Shown here piece after piece: positions 34,042 to 43,689 of a stretch of DNA of 64,000 nucleotides. Under the pieces are notes generated by a model that saw nothing but the letters and a program-made list of their open reading frames with translations, was not told where the DNA came from and searched no databases. How positions within the stretch are numbered: position 1 is the first letter of the stretch; each line of letters begins with the position of its first letter. Made by a program: the position numbers and the translations under genes. This DNA comes from Cordilura impudica (Eukaryota > Arthropoda > Insecta > Diptera > Scathophagidae). Location: contig OY821518.1 of the NCBI GenBank assembly GCA_963682025.1, forward strand, positions 146,942,731 to 147,006,730. The letters run 5' to 3'.

Positions 34042-35073
34042 TTACATAGTACAACAGATGATTTTGGGACTTATTTCTGACAATTGCACCTGAAAGTAGC
34101 CCCAAAAATAAGAACTTCTGCATCATTCGTTTTGTCAAGTTGCCTGCCATTATAATTTAATGGCTATACGATTTTTTTTTGCTCAAGGTGGTTTTTTATC
34201 ACTTTTTGTATATTTTAAAAAAAGGGGAACAAACCTACCCGAAAAAAGTGCATCCAGTGCCTTAAAATCGCAAAAATGCCCATTTCCCCCATTTTTCCCC
34301 ATTTTCACGTTTTCTGTTAAATAACTGTACTACAAATTCATAAATATGCTGTTCTTTTCCTCAGATTTTTATTTGTTATCTCTGCGTGGAAACAAAATTT
34401 ATAACATTTTCAATTATTGTCAATATCCATCCCCGTTGATGTTATCGCTTGTGGTTCTGATGATCTTGTTTTTCAGTGTCATCTTCATCTTCAAACTGCA
34501 TAATTTTAGAACTCCACCAACAAACCTCCGCAAGCAATGCATCTAATATTTTGCCTTTGAATCGCTTTTCTATTGGCATGGTCACCTGGTGGAACCTCTC
34601 TCCTTGTTCGTTCTATTCCTGAGGTAATTGTGCCAAGGTGAAAATGCATGAAATGTAATTCTAACGTCATGGATGCATTGATTTTTTCAAAATAGTACAG
34701 CAACTTGTCCACACGTGTCTGTATGTCATCTCGCTGTACACGGTTCTTTCCTATAACTTCTTCGAAATTAGAAGCATTGCTTGCGGAGGTTTGTTGGTGG
34801 AGTTCTGAAATTATGCAGTTTGAAGATGAGAGCACCGGGTAGGTTTGTTCCGCTTTTTTTTCTCCTATTCAATATCTACAATTTTATTTCAGACACAAAA
34901 GAGATATTCCGTACGCTTACCGAGAATAAACCGTTTTAAAATACACAAAAAGTGATAAAAATCCACCTTGGGCAAAAAAATTCATATGGCCATTAAATTA
35001 TAATGGCAGCCATTTTGACAAAACTAATTGAGTCCCAAATAAATGAGCTGAAAAATGTTGTACTGTGTTATAT
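34042..35073 (-). mobile_element. Second foldback element, shares the uncharacterised protein family
   Basis: Inverted arms with indels. The outer 'tagtacaaca'/'tgttgtactg' pair is at 34048 and 35055. 'ccattataatttaatggc..aaggtgg..atcactttttgt' is at 34147-34210, with its inverse at 34940-35008. 'gaacaaacctaccc' is at 34227 and inverted at 34840. An inner, almost perfect 65-bp pair covers 34483-34548 and 34774-34837. The coding remnant in the centre is described separately. Confidence 0.65.
34490..34835 (-). pseudogene. Fragment of the same transposase-like family as 19148-20835
   Basis: The minus-strand frame from 34835 gives NFEEVIGKN and DDIQTRVDKLL, then MTLELHFMHFHLG, which lines up with NMSIKVHYLHSHLD of the 19-kb protein. 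After a frame change near 34625 the next frame reads NEQGERFHQVTMPIEKRFKG and then LLAEVCWW, which lines up with EEQGERFHQDIRTIEERYQG and MMADYCW. So about 100 residues of the conserved C-terminal third are present, with one stop and one frameshift. The last part is encoded inside the inner inverted arm. Confidence 0.65.
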
Positions 35074-35074
35074 T

Positions 35075-35879
35075 ATGTATGTAAATAATATTATATTTCG
35101 TATTTCGGAACTGAGAATAGTGAAAATCTAAAAATAATGAACGATATGTTTGTTAGTGTTGTATCTTCTGAGATTAATACGAAGTTAAATCTGCATGGTC
35201 TAAAACTGATAGTTAAGATTAAGATTGCAAAATAGTTATTATTTTTAGAAATATATTATTTCTTCTTCACCACCCACCATTCAAATCAGAATAAAAATTT
35301 TCCATATTAATTATAGTATCAATTGCAATCTATCTAAAAAATAAGTTAAATTAAAAAAATATATATATATATTATCTTACGTTTGATAACATTAACATTT
35401 TTAATGACTTCAATTAGATTACATAGTTCGTTGAAATTGTTACACATTCATCTAAAAGGATCAGCATTTGCAAAATTATAACGAAAAAACTGAATATTTA
35501 GTTAGTAAATTTATCGAGATAGATGCTAGGGAACGTTAAAGGACAGATTGTTCGGAAGACCATTAATCAAGTTTATTAAATACGATATATTGAACATCCA
35601 TAGCGGGCTTTGCAATGTAGGCAATGTGATTGGAGTTAGTCTAGTAGATGCGTAGGATTCTGGGTACAAGAACAAGAACAGAACAGAAGAAATTATTTTT
35701 GAACCGGTTCAATAAGGTCAAGAACCAAACAACATAACCATATTATTCTCGAATTGGTGTTATAAGAGAGGTGTATAATTTTGTTTTTAGTAATTTTAGG
35801 ATAAGTGAACTTTTTGGTCCATGGTTTTATAAAAGCCAGAACACCTCGAGCTTATTACATGTCATAGTGATGTGTTGGT
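35075..35879. other. Non-coding
   Basis: AT-rich DNA with a short (AT)n patch near 35360. Nothing else supported. Confidence 0.35.
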
Positions 35880-36032
35880 TATTAAACTTAATGGTAATAA
35901 TTATAAGTTAAATGTTTCAGACTTATGCTCACTTTGTAATTTGAAAGAAAAAGAAGACATAGAACATTTTAAAGGCCGTTGTAATACTCTGAAAGAGTTT
36001 AGAATTTTACATATTGGAAAATCTTTACTTTA
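35880..36032 (+). pseudogene. LINE C-terminal zinc-finger remnant
   Basis: VSDLCSLCNLKEKEDIEHFKGRCNTLKEF: C-x2-C..H-x4-C, the CCHC finger that closes the ORF2 of many I/Jockey-type LINEs. It is open for about 50 codons to a TAA at about 36030. The preceding RT is absent, so this is a 5'-truncated copy. The 3' UTR is probably up to about 36150, where 'tagtctttcgactgacg' and 'gtcaaagtcgaa' nearly pair. Confidence 0.65.
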
Positions 36033-36149
36033 AACTTTTTAATAGCGGAGTTTAATCCTTAGGAATATTTGAATTGTAAAATTGTTATTTGTTTAAATAG
36101 TCTTTCGACTGACGACATATTGTCAAAGTCGAATATAGATATATTCTTC

Positions 36150-36666
36150 ATTTAATCATTTTTATAATTATGTACATAAATTGTTAAATTTAAAATGAAA
36201 AAATAGAGAATATTACTACTAACACTAGTGATGTGTTGAATAAAGTCCAGTTTAGCATCTAATAATATTCCACATTCTACGAACACGTCCACTAACTCCA
36301 ACTAATAGTCACCCAATAAATAGTGACCAACTGCATTATATATACTCGTAAAACGCATGTGTTTGAATTTTTTAAAATTTTAATCAACTAGGGGTAATTC
36401 CATGCAAAGTCAACCTTAAGTCCAATTTTAAAAATTTAATTTAAATAAGTTTTATTGATACTATTTCAAAGAAAAGGGCTCAAATGGCATGAAAAGATGA
36501 CAATAGTTCATTATTTGTATTTTTGCAGCCCCTACTTTTCCATTAAGAAAGGAAAAGTGTAATTAAATAATTTTGAAAATAAAAGCAATGTCATGTCTGT
36601 CACATTACAAAACATTTATTTTTACTATAATTTATTTTAGAATTCATCTTTTTTATACGCTTTAGT
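36150..36666. other. Non-coding
   Basis: AT-rich; nothing recognised. Confidence 0.35.
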
Positions 36667-37239
36667 TAAGCGCGGATCTACGCGGGGAAAGGAAATCCCC
36701 CCCAAAAAAACCTTTTTACAAAAGCCGTAAGGAATACAACATGAAAGAACTAATAAATATATACTAGTTTCGAGAGAAGAAATTTAAATTTATATTTATT
36801 TTAGTTTTGTATATAAAGATAAGCTTGTTTTATAATGACTGCGACATGTACATATACGCAAGGTACCACAAAAATTCTACAGCCATTTGAAATTTAACGT
36901 CTTTTAAAACAAATTTTTTCAAGCCATCTATGCATTTAAGAGAAACCAAACAATCAAATCAAATAATTATCATCGAATTTCTAAACCAATAGACATATTT
37001 AAAACAAAATGTGTATGAGCTACCTATGTAAGATAAACAAATTATTTAAAATTTTATTAGCTTGCGAAACGGACACCATGCTATTCCCATAAATGGAATA
37101 ACTCCTAATCTAAAAGCATTAAAGTTCCACTCATACAAAAAGTGACTTCCCTTGTGTAAAAGAGACAATAAAATTTTTCAAAAATTAACACCCAAAAAGG
37201 AATAATGTTTTAAAGAAATTTTTGGGATCAGAATTGTCA

Positions 37240-38148
37240 ATATTGTGTGAAACTATGGATGGAGCGCCGTGACACAATATTACAATTTGCAAGTATATTA
37301 AAAATATATTGGAGGCACTCTAGAAAATATTTCATTGGAAGGACAGAGTTACGTACACAAAGGCGACAATTTTAATAAATTCGCTAAGCTCATTTGATTT
37401 TATATGCGGATTGTATATTGAGTGATAATTTTGCCTTCACACAACGCATGAGCGCAATTCTGCAAAAAAAAAGACCTAGACTTATGCAAGGGATCAGATA
37501 TAATAAAAACTCTTTTAATGAGCCTTCAATATAAAAGAAGCAAAGCAGAGGAAACCTTTAAATTTATTTTTAACAAAGCAAAAATAATATGTGATGACCT
37601 AGACCTTTCAGTCGAAAAACCTAAATTTGAAAGAAAGCACCGAATACAGGATTGTGAGGAATACTTTCGGTTTGTGGGTTATATTCCTTTATTAGAATCT
37701 ATTTCGGAAGATTTTTAGTCTCATTTTACGAAAGAATTCTTAAAAGTTTTTAGCAATACCTCCTAGCTTTTGCCGAAGAAAATCGCAAAATTTTCGTATA
37801 CTGAATTGAAAGTGATAATTTCACAAATATTGGAGGGCTTTTGTGGACTGCATCAACTAAAAAAAGAAGTTCAACTTGCAAAGCTGGAATCTGAAATTAT
37901 TCATTGGCAGCTTAAATGGAAAGTTTCAACAGAAGTTCCAGATGAAAGCATAGATGGATTATCTCACTGTGACGAAGTGAGAAGATACGCTCCGAAAAAT
38001 ATTTAAAATTTTTATTTCATTGCTGGTAAGCAACTGAACAGATGAAAGATCTTTCTCAACTTTGCGGAGAATTAAAATATGGTTCAGATCAACAATGTCT
38101 GAAGAAAGACTAAATGCTTTAACCATGATGAATATTCCACAAAAATAA
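37240..38148 (+). pseudogene. hAT transposase remnant with hATC domain
   Basis: Broken into several frames. Early parts read like the LCET..AR and LEGQSYVHKGDNF blocks of ZMYM1-like hAT transposases. SLQYKRSKAEETFKFIFNKA and EEYFRFVGYIPLLESI (37518-37718) match the mid region. The end (38044-38148) is RSFSTLRRIKIWFRSTMSEE then RLNAL, the hAT C-terminal dimerisation block. The catalytic N-terminal RNase-H part is eroded. Inactive. Confidence 0.75.
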
Positions 38149-38149
38149 G

Positions 38150-39170
38150 AAATATCCACAGGTGCCGTTTTAAACAAATTTTCATTCATGGGCAAACAAA
38201 ATAAATATTTAAACAGTATTATTACGGTCACATGACCTTCATTTTGTACCAGAAACCTCATTTTGTTACAACTACTTACATATAAAACATCATTTCCACC
38301 TGTAACTGAGAAAATATTAACGGAAATTCATGATTTTAATTTGAATTATCATTTTATTTAAATTTGAATTGTGATTTAAAATTAAGAAGTTTTTATTTGA
38401 AATGCAGAAATTGCCATTTAAGTTCAGAGACTAAAATCTTTTTCTAAATATAACAAAAATATCAGTTAAAAATGCATTCTAAATTTCAGAAAGTTCGATT
38501 TGGAATTGAGAAAATTCCATTTAAATTCAGAAATTTTAAATATAAATTTCTACGTAAATCATTGAATCATCAAATGAAGTTTTCTGAATATTAAATGTTT
38601 TTTTTTTATAAATTTGATTGAAATTTTCTAACTTCCATAGATCTTTCTGAGTTGTAAATTAAATTTGTAAGTGATAAGTTTGTTTTTTCAGTTATCTAAA
38701 GTTTGAATTCAAATTCTGGATTTAAAATCAAAAGAATACATACGTATATAAAAATTTTTAATCCAAATGTTGCGAAAAATTTGAAAATCATTCAAAATAT
38801 TAAAAAAAATTTTTATGAAAAAATTTTCAAACTAGTGAAATTTTTCTTTAAGAAAAATAAAAGTAATTTTTTGGGCAAACCTTGAAAAATATTTATTTAG
38901 AAAAAATATTAAGTCAAACTTTGTTTTTCTCTGAAACTATCTATCTTTTAATGGTCCAATTTAATTTCGTTACGAATATAATTTCTTTTTATTTCTAAAC
39001 ATTGTTATATTTTTTTATCGTTATGTAATAAGTACATAAACTGTAAGAATGCTTAACAACTGAATTTGGTATTAAAATTTGATTTGTTGAATTTTTGTAA
39101 GCTATAATTTATCATTTTTTTTTTAAATTGCTTTAAAATATAAATATTTTGTCACTTTTAAACTCTCTTA
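38150..39170. other. Non-coding part of the hAT element
   Basis: AT-rich with recurrent 'aaattcagaaa' and 'tttaaattcag'-type phrases between 38320 and 38720, possibly an old low-complexity expansion. No gene. Confidence 0.35.
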
Positions 39171-39180
39171 ACTCACACTC

Positions 39181-39835
39181 TCTGTCTGTCTGTCTGTCTG
39201 TCATGGGGCAACCCCATTCCCCCTTATCCAACTGAACTGATACTTGGCCCATAGTCTTGCTGTGACTACAGATTAATTTAGGAATAGTCACACACAGTCA
39301 CGCATAGTCACGCACAGTCACGGAGTGATCTAAATGTCATTTACCCTCATTCTATCGATCTCAAACTTGGTCCATACACTTGCTGTGAAAAAAGATTAAC
39401 TTTGACTTAGTCACGCACATTCGATCGATCTCAAACTTGGTCCATACACTTGCTGTAAAAAAAGGTTAACTTTGACGTAGTCGTGCACAGACATGCAGAG
39501 CCACGCATAATCACGGAGTGATCTAAATGTCATTTACCCTCATTCGATCGATCTGAAACTTGGTCCATACACTTTCTGTGAAAAAAAGAAACTTTGACTT
39601 AGTCACGAACAATCACGCACAGTCATGGAGTGACCTAAATGTCATTTCCCCTCATCCGATCGATCTGATACTTGGTCGATAGCCTTGCTGTGAAAAAATA
39701 TTAAATTTGACATAGTCACGCATAATCACACACAGTCACGGAGAGATTAAAATCTCACTTCCCCTCATCCGATCGATCTGAAACTTTGTCCATAGACTTG
39801 TTATGACCAAAGATTAATTTTAAGATAAAATTTCA
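39181..39835. repeat. Minisatellite, ~120-140-bp units, with (GTCT)n start
   Basis: A (CTGT)n run at 39181-39201 is followed by about five units. Each has 'gatcgatctgaaacttggtc', 'catacacttgctgtgaaaaa', 'actttgacttagtcacgcac' and 'cacggagtgatctaaatgtc'. Within units a 10-bp 'agtcacgcac' motif is itself repeated. Unit length varies by loss of inner repeats. Confidence 0.8.
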
Positions 39836-40492
39836 TATACATAAGGAAAGAAAGAGTTTTAATAAAAACTTTGTTTTTATGGGTTAGATTGTAGTGTTAA
39901 TTAATTAAAAACCTTAATAATTAATTTTAAAACAAGGTAAATAATTAACACTATTTTATATCAACAATTGTTATTTTACTGGTAATGAATTTATTGAAAA
40001 ACTTGTTGAGTTTTTGTTTTCTTTTTTAATTTTGATAAGTACAAAACTTTCAAATACACTTTAATGGTTGAGTTAGATCCGCGCCTGCTTTATTAATAAA
40101 CTAGCTCTTATGTCAACTATAAACAACTGTTTCTTATATGTCATACATATAACTTCAGAACATTTCTGTGTTTTACAAGCATCCGCCAAAATGAAGTCTG
40201 TTTGTTGTCATGTCTGTCACGTCTGCCTTTTGCTCCAAATTATTAATAGCAATAATACTTTCTCACTTTTTCTAGTGATAATTATATTGTTCAGGTCCGT
40301 CTGCATAATTTTGTATATTTTTATGGACAATGGAAAGCTTTTACTGTATAATATTGGATTAGAATGATTTCTGATTGCCATGTCTGTTACTATGAAATTA
40401 GCCCTAGATTCAAATTTTTATTGTTATTTAAATCCTATTCTATATATGTATATGTGATCATAAACGTTGTTATAACAAAGAAATAAATTTAT

Positions 40493-40600
40493 TGGCACAT
40501 TTGTTTCTAAAACTTTATCTATATTCTGCATGACGGGTTATACAGCTGTTTCGAGAAGAGTCACCAACCCTCATCAGTAACCAAAAGCAGTAGCTTTAAT
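40493..40600 (-). repeat. Inverted arm with hammerhead-like core (left)
   Basis: Read on the minus strand: CTGATGAG, then a 16-18-nt region, then CGAAAC and 'agctgtataac'. The forward copy is at 41132-41231. CTGATGA...CGAAAC is the conserved core of hammerhead ribozymes found at Penelope-like element ends. The helix II pairing I can draw is imperfect, so activity is doubtful. Confidence 0.5.
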
Positions 40601-40716
40601 TAAAGTAAAAATATTTGATCTTGAGAATAAAAGATTTTTTTATTAACGCTAAATGTAAGTTTAACAAAAACAAATTGTTTTTCTGATTTTTTCACGACAA
40701 AAACAAACATGTATAT

Positions 40717-40953
40717 TAGGGCGGCTCGATTTGTAGGGAGGCAAAAAAATCGCTCAAGTGACAAGGAAAATCGTATTCTAGGGATCAAAATAAGAAACTT
40801 TGCCCGAGGATCCATACCTCTAAAACGACAGGTCAAAAGTCGGGACATCAGAATTCGTTTTAGAGGTATGGTTCCTCGGAAAAGTTTCTTATTTTGATCC
40901 CTAGAATACGATTTTCCTTGTCACATGGGCGATTTTTAAATCGACCCGCCCTA
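40717..40953. mobile_element. Foldback MITE, 237 bp, 8-bp TSD
   Basis: Ends TAGGGCGG..CCGCCCTA. The two halves are an inverted repeat of about 115 bp. The flanks ATGTATAT (40709-40716) and ATGTATAT (40954-40961) are identical. 8-bp duplications point to a hAT-type transposase in trans. It lies between the two hammerhead-bearing arms. Confidence 0.85.
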
Positions 40954-41131
40954 ATGTATATTGTAGTATGGAATGTGTATACAAATATATTTGTTTCAAA
41001 GTTGTTCTATATTTTAGTTTGTTATGTTGGAAGAGGCTTAAATAGTATAACTTTTGCTTGAATTCTCATTTGGTTGTTTTCAGCAATTATATATGAATTT
41101 AACTTTTTACCAAACAAACTATCTACTGCTT

Positions 41132-41231
41132 TTGATTACTGATGAGCGTTGGTGACTCTTCTCGAAACAGCTGTATAACATGTCATGCAGAGTGTAGATA
41201 CTTTTTTTGAAACAAATGTGCCAATTTTTTT
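41132..41231 (+). repeat. Inverted arm with hammerhead-like core (right)
   Basis: 'ttactgatgagcgttggtga' then 'ctcttctcgaaacagctgta', continuing to 'aaacaaatgtgccaat'. It is the inverse of 40493-40600, about 90% similar. Confidence 0.6.
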
Positions 41232-41239
41232 GCTTTATT

Positions 41240-42878
41240 TAAAGTAAAAACATTTGATCTTGAGCCTGAATAATTTCAAACTCAAAATGGAATTATGTAA
41301 AATTCTTTTCAAAGTTTTTTCAAGTAACTGCTCTTAATTGATCCAGAGCATGAGCACAATTAATAAGAATACAGTTTTGAATGTCTGAAGACTTCAGATT
41401 TTTTTAAGCCAGTTACAAGCTGCCAAGTGTTAATTTGAAAATATGGCATAGACTGAATATATGTTAACATGAATGATAATATAAATTTAAGCAAGTTATT
41501 AAAAAATAGCAAATGAATTATACGTTTGTTATCAACTGTAATAAACCATTCTTCGAAACAGTTTTACATTTCGAACGAGGTATCCCAATGGCAACTTCAG
41601 GGGGTCGAAGAATGTTGACCAAGTAATTTATTTTTGATGTTTGGGAATAAAAAATAAATATAAGATGGACGTTTCGACTTTGTAAGTGCTCAACATGTCA
41701 CTTGTGTAACCCGACCTTAAAAGCTTGCATTGTTGTGGTAGGAAATGATCCGTGTTTGACGATTGCTTTTGCTAATTCTTTCCGACTTCTGACAAAAAAC
41801 AAATTGGTGAGCTATACTAAAATGATCGTTCTACATTCACGTCATAGAGGTGACACGGTCTAATGGCACTGTGGTGACTTGTCCGGTTTTTGCGAAGAAG
41901 CAAGTGCTCATATATTTCGAGTGCGAAGAAGTTTTGTTAGATTTGTTTCAGCATTAAAAGATCTACACGGTCAACTTCAGTATATTTCAAAATTAGAAAA
42001 AAAAAGCTGTAAGGTTCTGACTTTTGCATTTAGGAACCCTTTCTGACCGTTATTGTAATGACTCGTAAGTGAATTTCAATGTTTATTTTGTTGTAATAAC
42101 TGCTGAAACTTTTTTGGCTATTTAAAAAAAAAATACTTTTAGATTTTATGTATCAAAGTCATCGTGATCAAAATAATTCTGACTTAAAAGTTTCATTATC
42201 GGAAAGCCTCTTATACAACTTGCTTGTCTTAAATGATTTAAATACTTATGAATCTGAATTTTTCTCATGTAATATTCAAACTCTAAAGTGTCTTTTTTTA
42301 GAATGCATTTCTTCACTTATTTATGTACTTTAAAGTATGTAATTAATACTTGTACGTGGAAAAGTGTGCGTCAAATTTTACAGCTTCGGAGCGTTTAAGT
42401 GGGCTGGCAAAATGTCAGCCAGCAGAAGAACATGCTTTTTGATATTAGAGAATTTCATAAAAGTATGCTATATATTTTTTAATTATTAAGTGAATTATTT
42501 TTATTCAGCTGGAACATCAGTTTAACGAAAAATATCCATATATTCTGTTTATTCTGTTAGCGAATTGTACTTAAAAAATATATATATATATTTTACTATA
42601 ATTTTTGGACAATATCATCAAACCCCATTTAACTTATTATTTATTGATAAATTTGTTCAAATAGCTTGCTTTTAAAATAACAATGACTTGAAGAATAAGA
42701 ACCAACTAACAACGTGTGTTAATGCCACTTAATATACAAAATGTTGTAACTTTTCAATATTGGTTTAACTAAAGCTATTCCTGACGTTTTAACAAACTTT
42801 ATGACCACACAATATACTATTTTCACATATACTACTCGTACCTACACTCAACGCAATCAAAACTTTCTAAGTTAGTGC
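41240..42878. other. Non-coding
   Basis: AT-rich; short frames without motifs. A TA run near 42575. I do not recognise the moderately GC-richer stretch 41540-42060. Confidence 0.35.
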
Positions 42879-42886
42879 ATGAGCAT

Positions 42887-43679
42887 TAGGGTGCCCCTTA
42901 TTAAAAAAAGTGTTCAAACTGTCGGTCTCACCACCTAGCAATATGCGAATAGCAAAAAAACTGAGAAATACAAAGTTTTGGCCCAATCAAAAAACGCTTA
43001 GTCGTGGCGCAAAGCGATTGAAAATTTCAAGTGTGTTTATATGGGGAAAATATGACTTTTTTTCAGATTTTACGAAAATTTCGTTCTATAATTTAATTTT
43101 TCCGACAAGCTGTTACATAATTCGGGATCAGTATTAAATTATCCTTTCAAAGGCTATAAAACTTCATAAAAATTTCCAATTTTCGGTCTCAATGCGCAAT
43201 AGGTTAACAACGTGGTAATAAAACAATACTTCATATCTAAGTACTTATAAGTATAGAGACCAAAAAAGAATGATGGCTTTAATCAATTTCTCAAAGTTGA
43301 AAAAAATGCCATCAAATTTGATGATTTAGTTTTTTTTTGGCACAAAAATGGTCTGGGGCATTTGCTATTTCTTGGCTAGGTTTCATACTTTTGAAGTTAT
43401 ATAGCCTTTTGAAAGGATAATATAATACCCGAATTATGTAACAGCTTGTCGGAAAAATTAAATTATAGAACGAAATTTTCGTAAAATCTGAAAAAAAGTC
43501 ATATTTTCCCCATATAAACACACTTGAAATTTTCAATCGTTTTGCGCCATGACAAAACGTATTTTGATTGGCCCAAAACTTTGAATATCTCAGTTTTTTT
43601 GCTATTCGCATATTTCTAGGGGGTGAGACCGATAGTTTGAACACTTTTTTTTTCCTTCATATAACGAAGGGCCACCGTA
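42887..43679. mobile_element. Foldback element, 793 bp, 8-bp TSD
   Basis: Ends TAGGGTGCCCCTT..AAGGGCCACCGTA. Arms of about 270 bp (42887-43160 and 43386-43679) are inverted copies and give near-identical hypothetical peptides (MFKLSVSPP...) from both strands, which are not real genes. The flanks ATGAGCAT (42879-42886 and 43680-43687) are identical. It shares the TAGGG start and 8-bp duplication with 40717-40953. Confidence 0.85.
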
Positions 43680-43689
43680 ATGAGCATGT

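Larger units (their letters stand above)
36667..40087 (+). mobile_element. Degenerate hAT element (ZMYM1-like transposase type)
   Basis: The left end 'taagcgcggatcta' and right end 'tagatccgcgcctg' are inverted copies; the CAGG(C/G)GCGGATC type is typical of this hAT group. Flanks GCTTTAGT (36659-36666) and GCTTTATT (40087-40094) match at 7 of 8 bases, a plausible 8-bp target duplication. The transposase remnant is at 37240-38148, and a minisatellite at 39200-39835 sits inside the 3' half. Confidence 0.65.

Noticed and set aside
39181..39835. CRISPR-like array of repeats and spacers
   Set aside because: A eukaryotic minisatellite with variable, mutually similar units. No unique spacers and no cas genes.
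42910..43644. Matching peptides MFKLSVSPP... on both strands, suggesting a duplicated gene
   Set aside because: They are the two arms of a foldback element read in opposite directions. No coding bias or homology.
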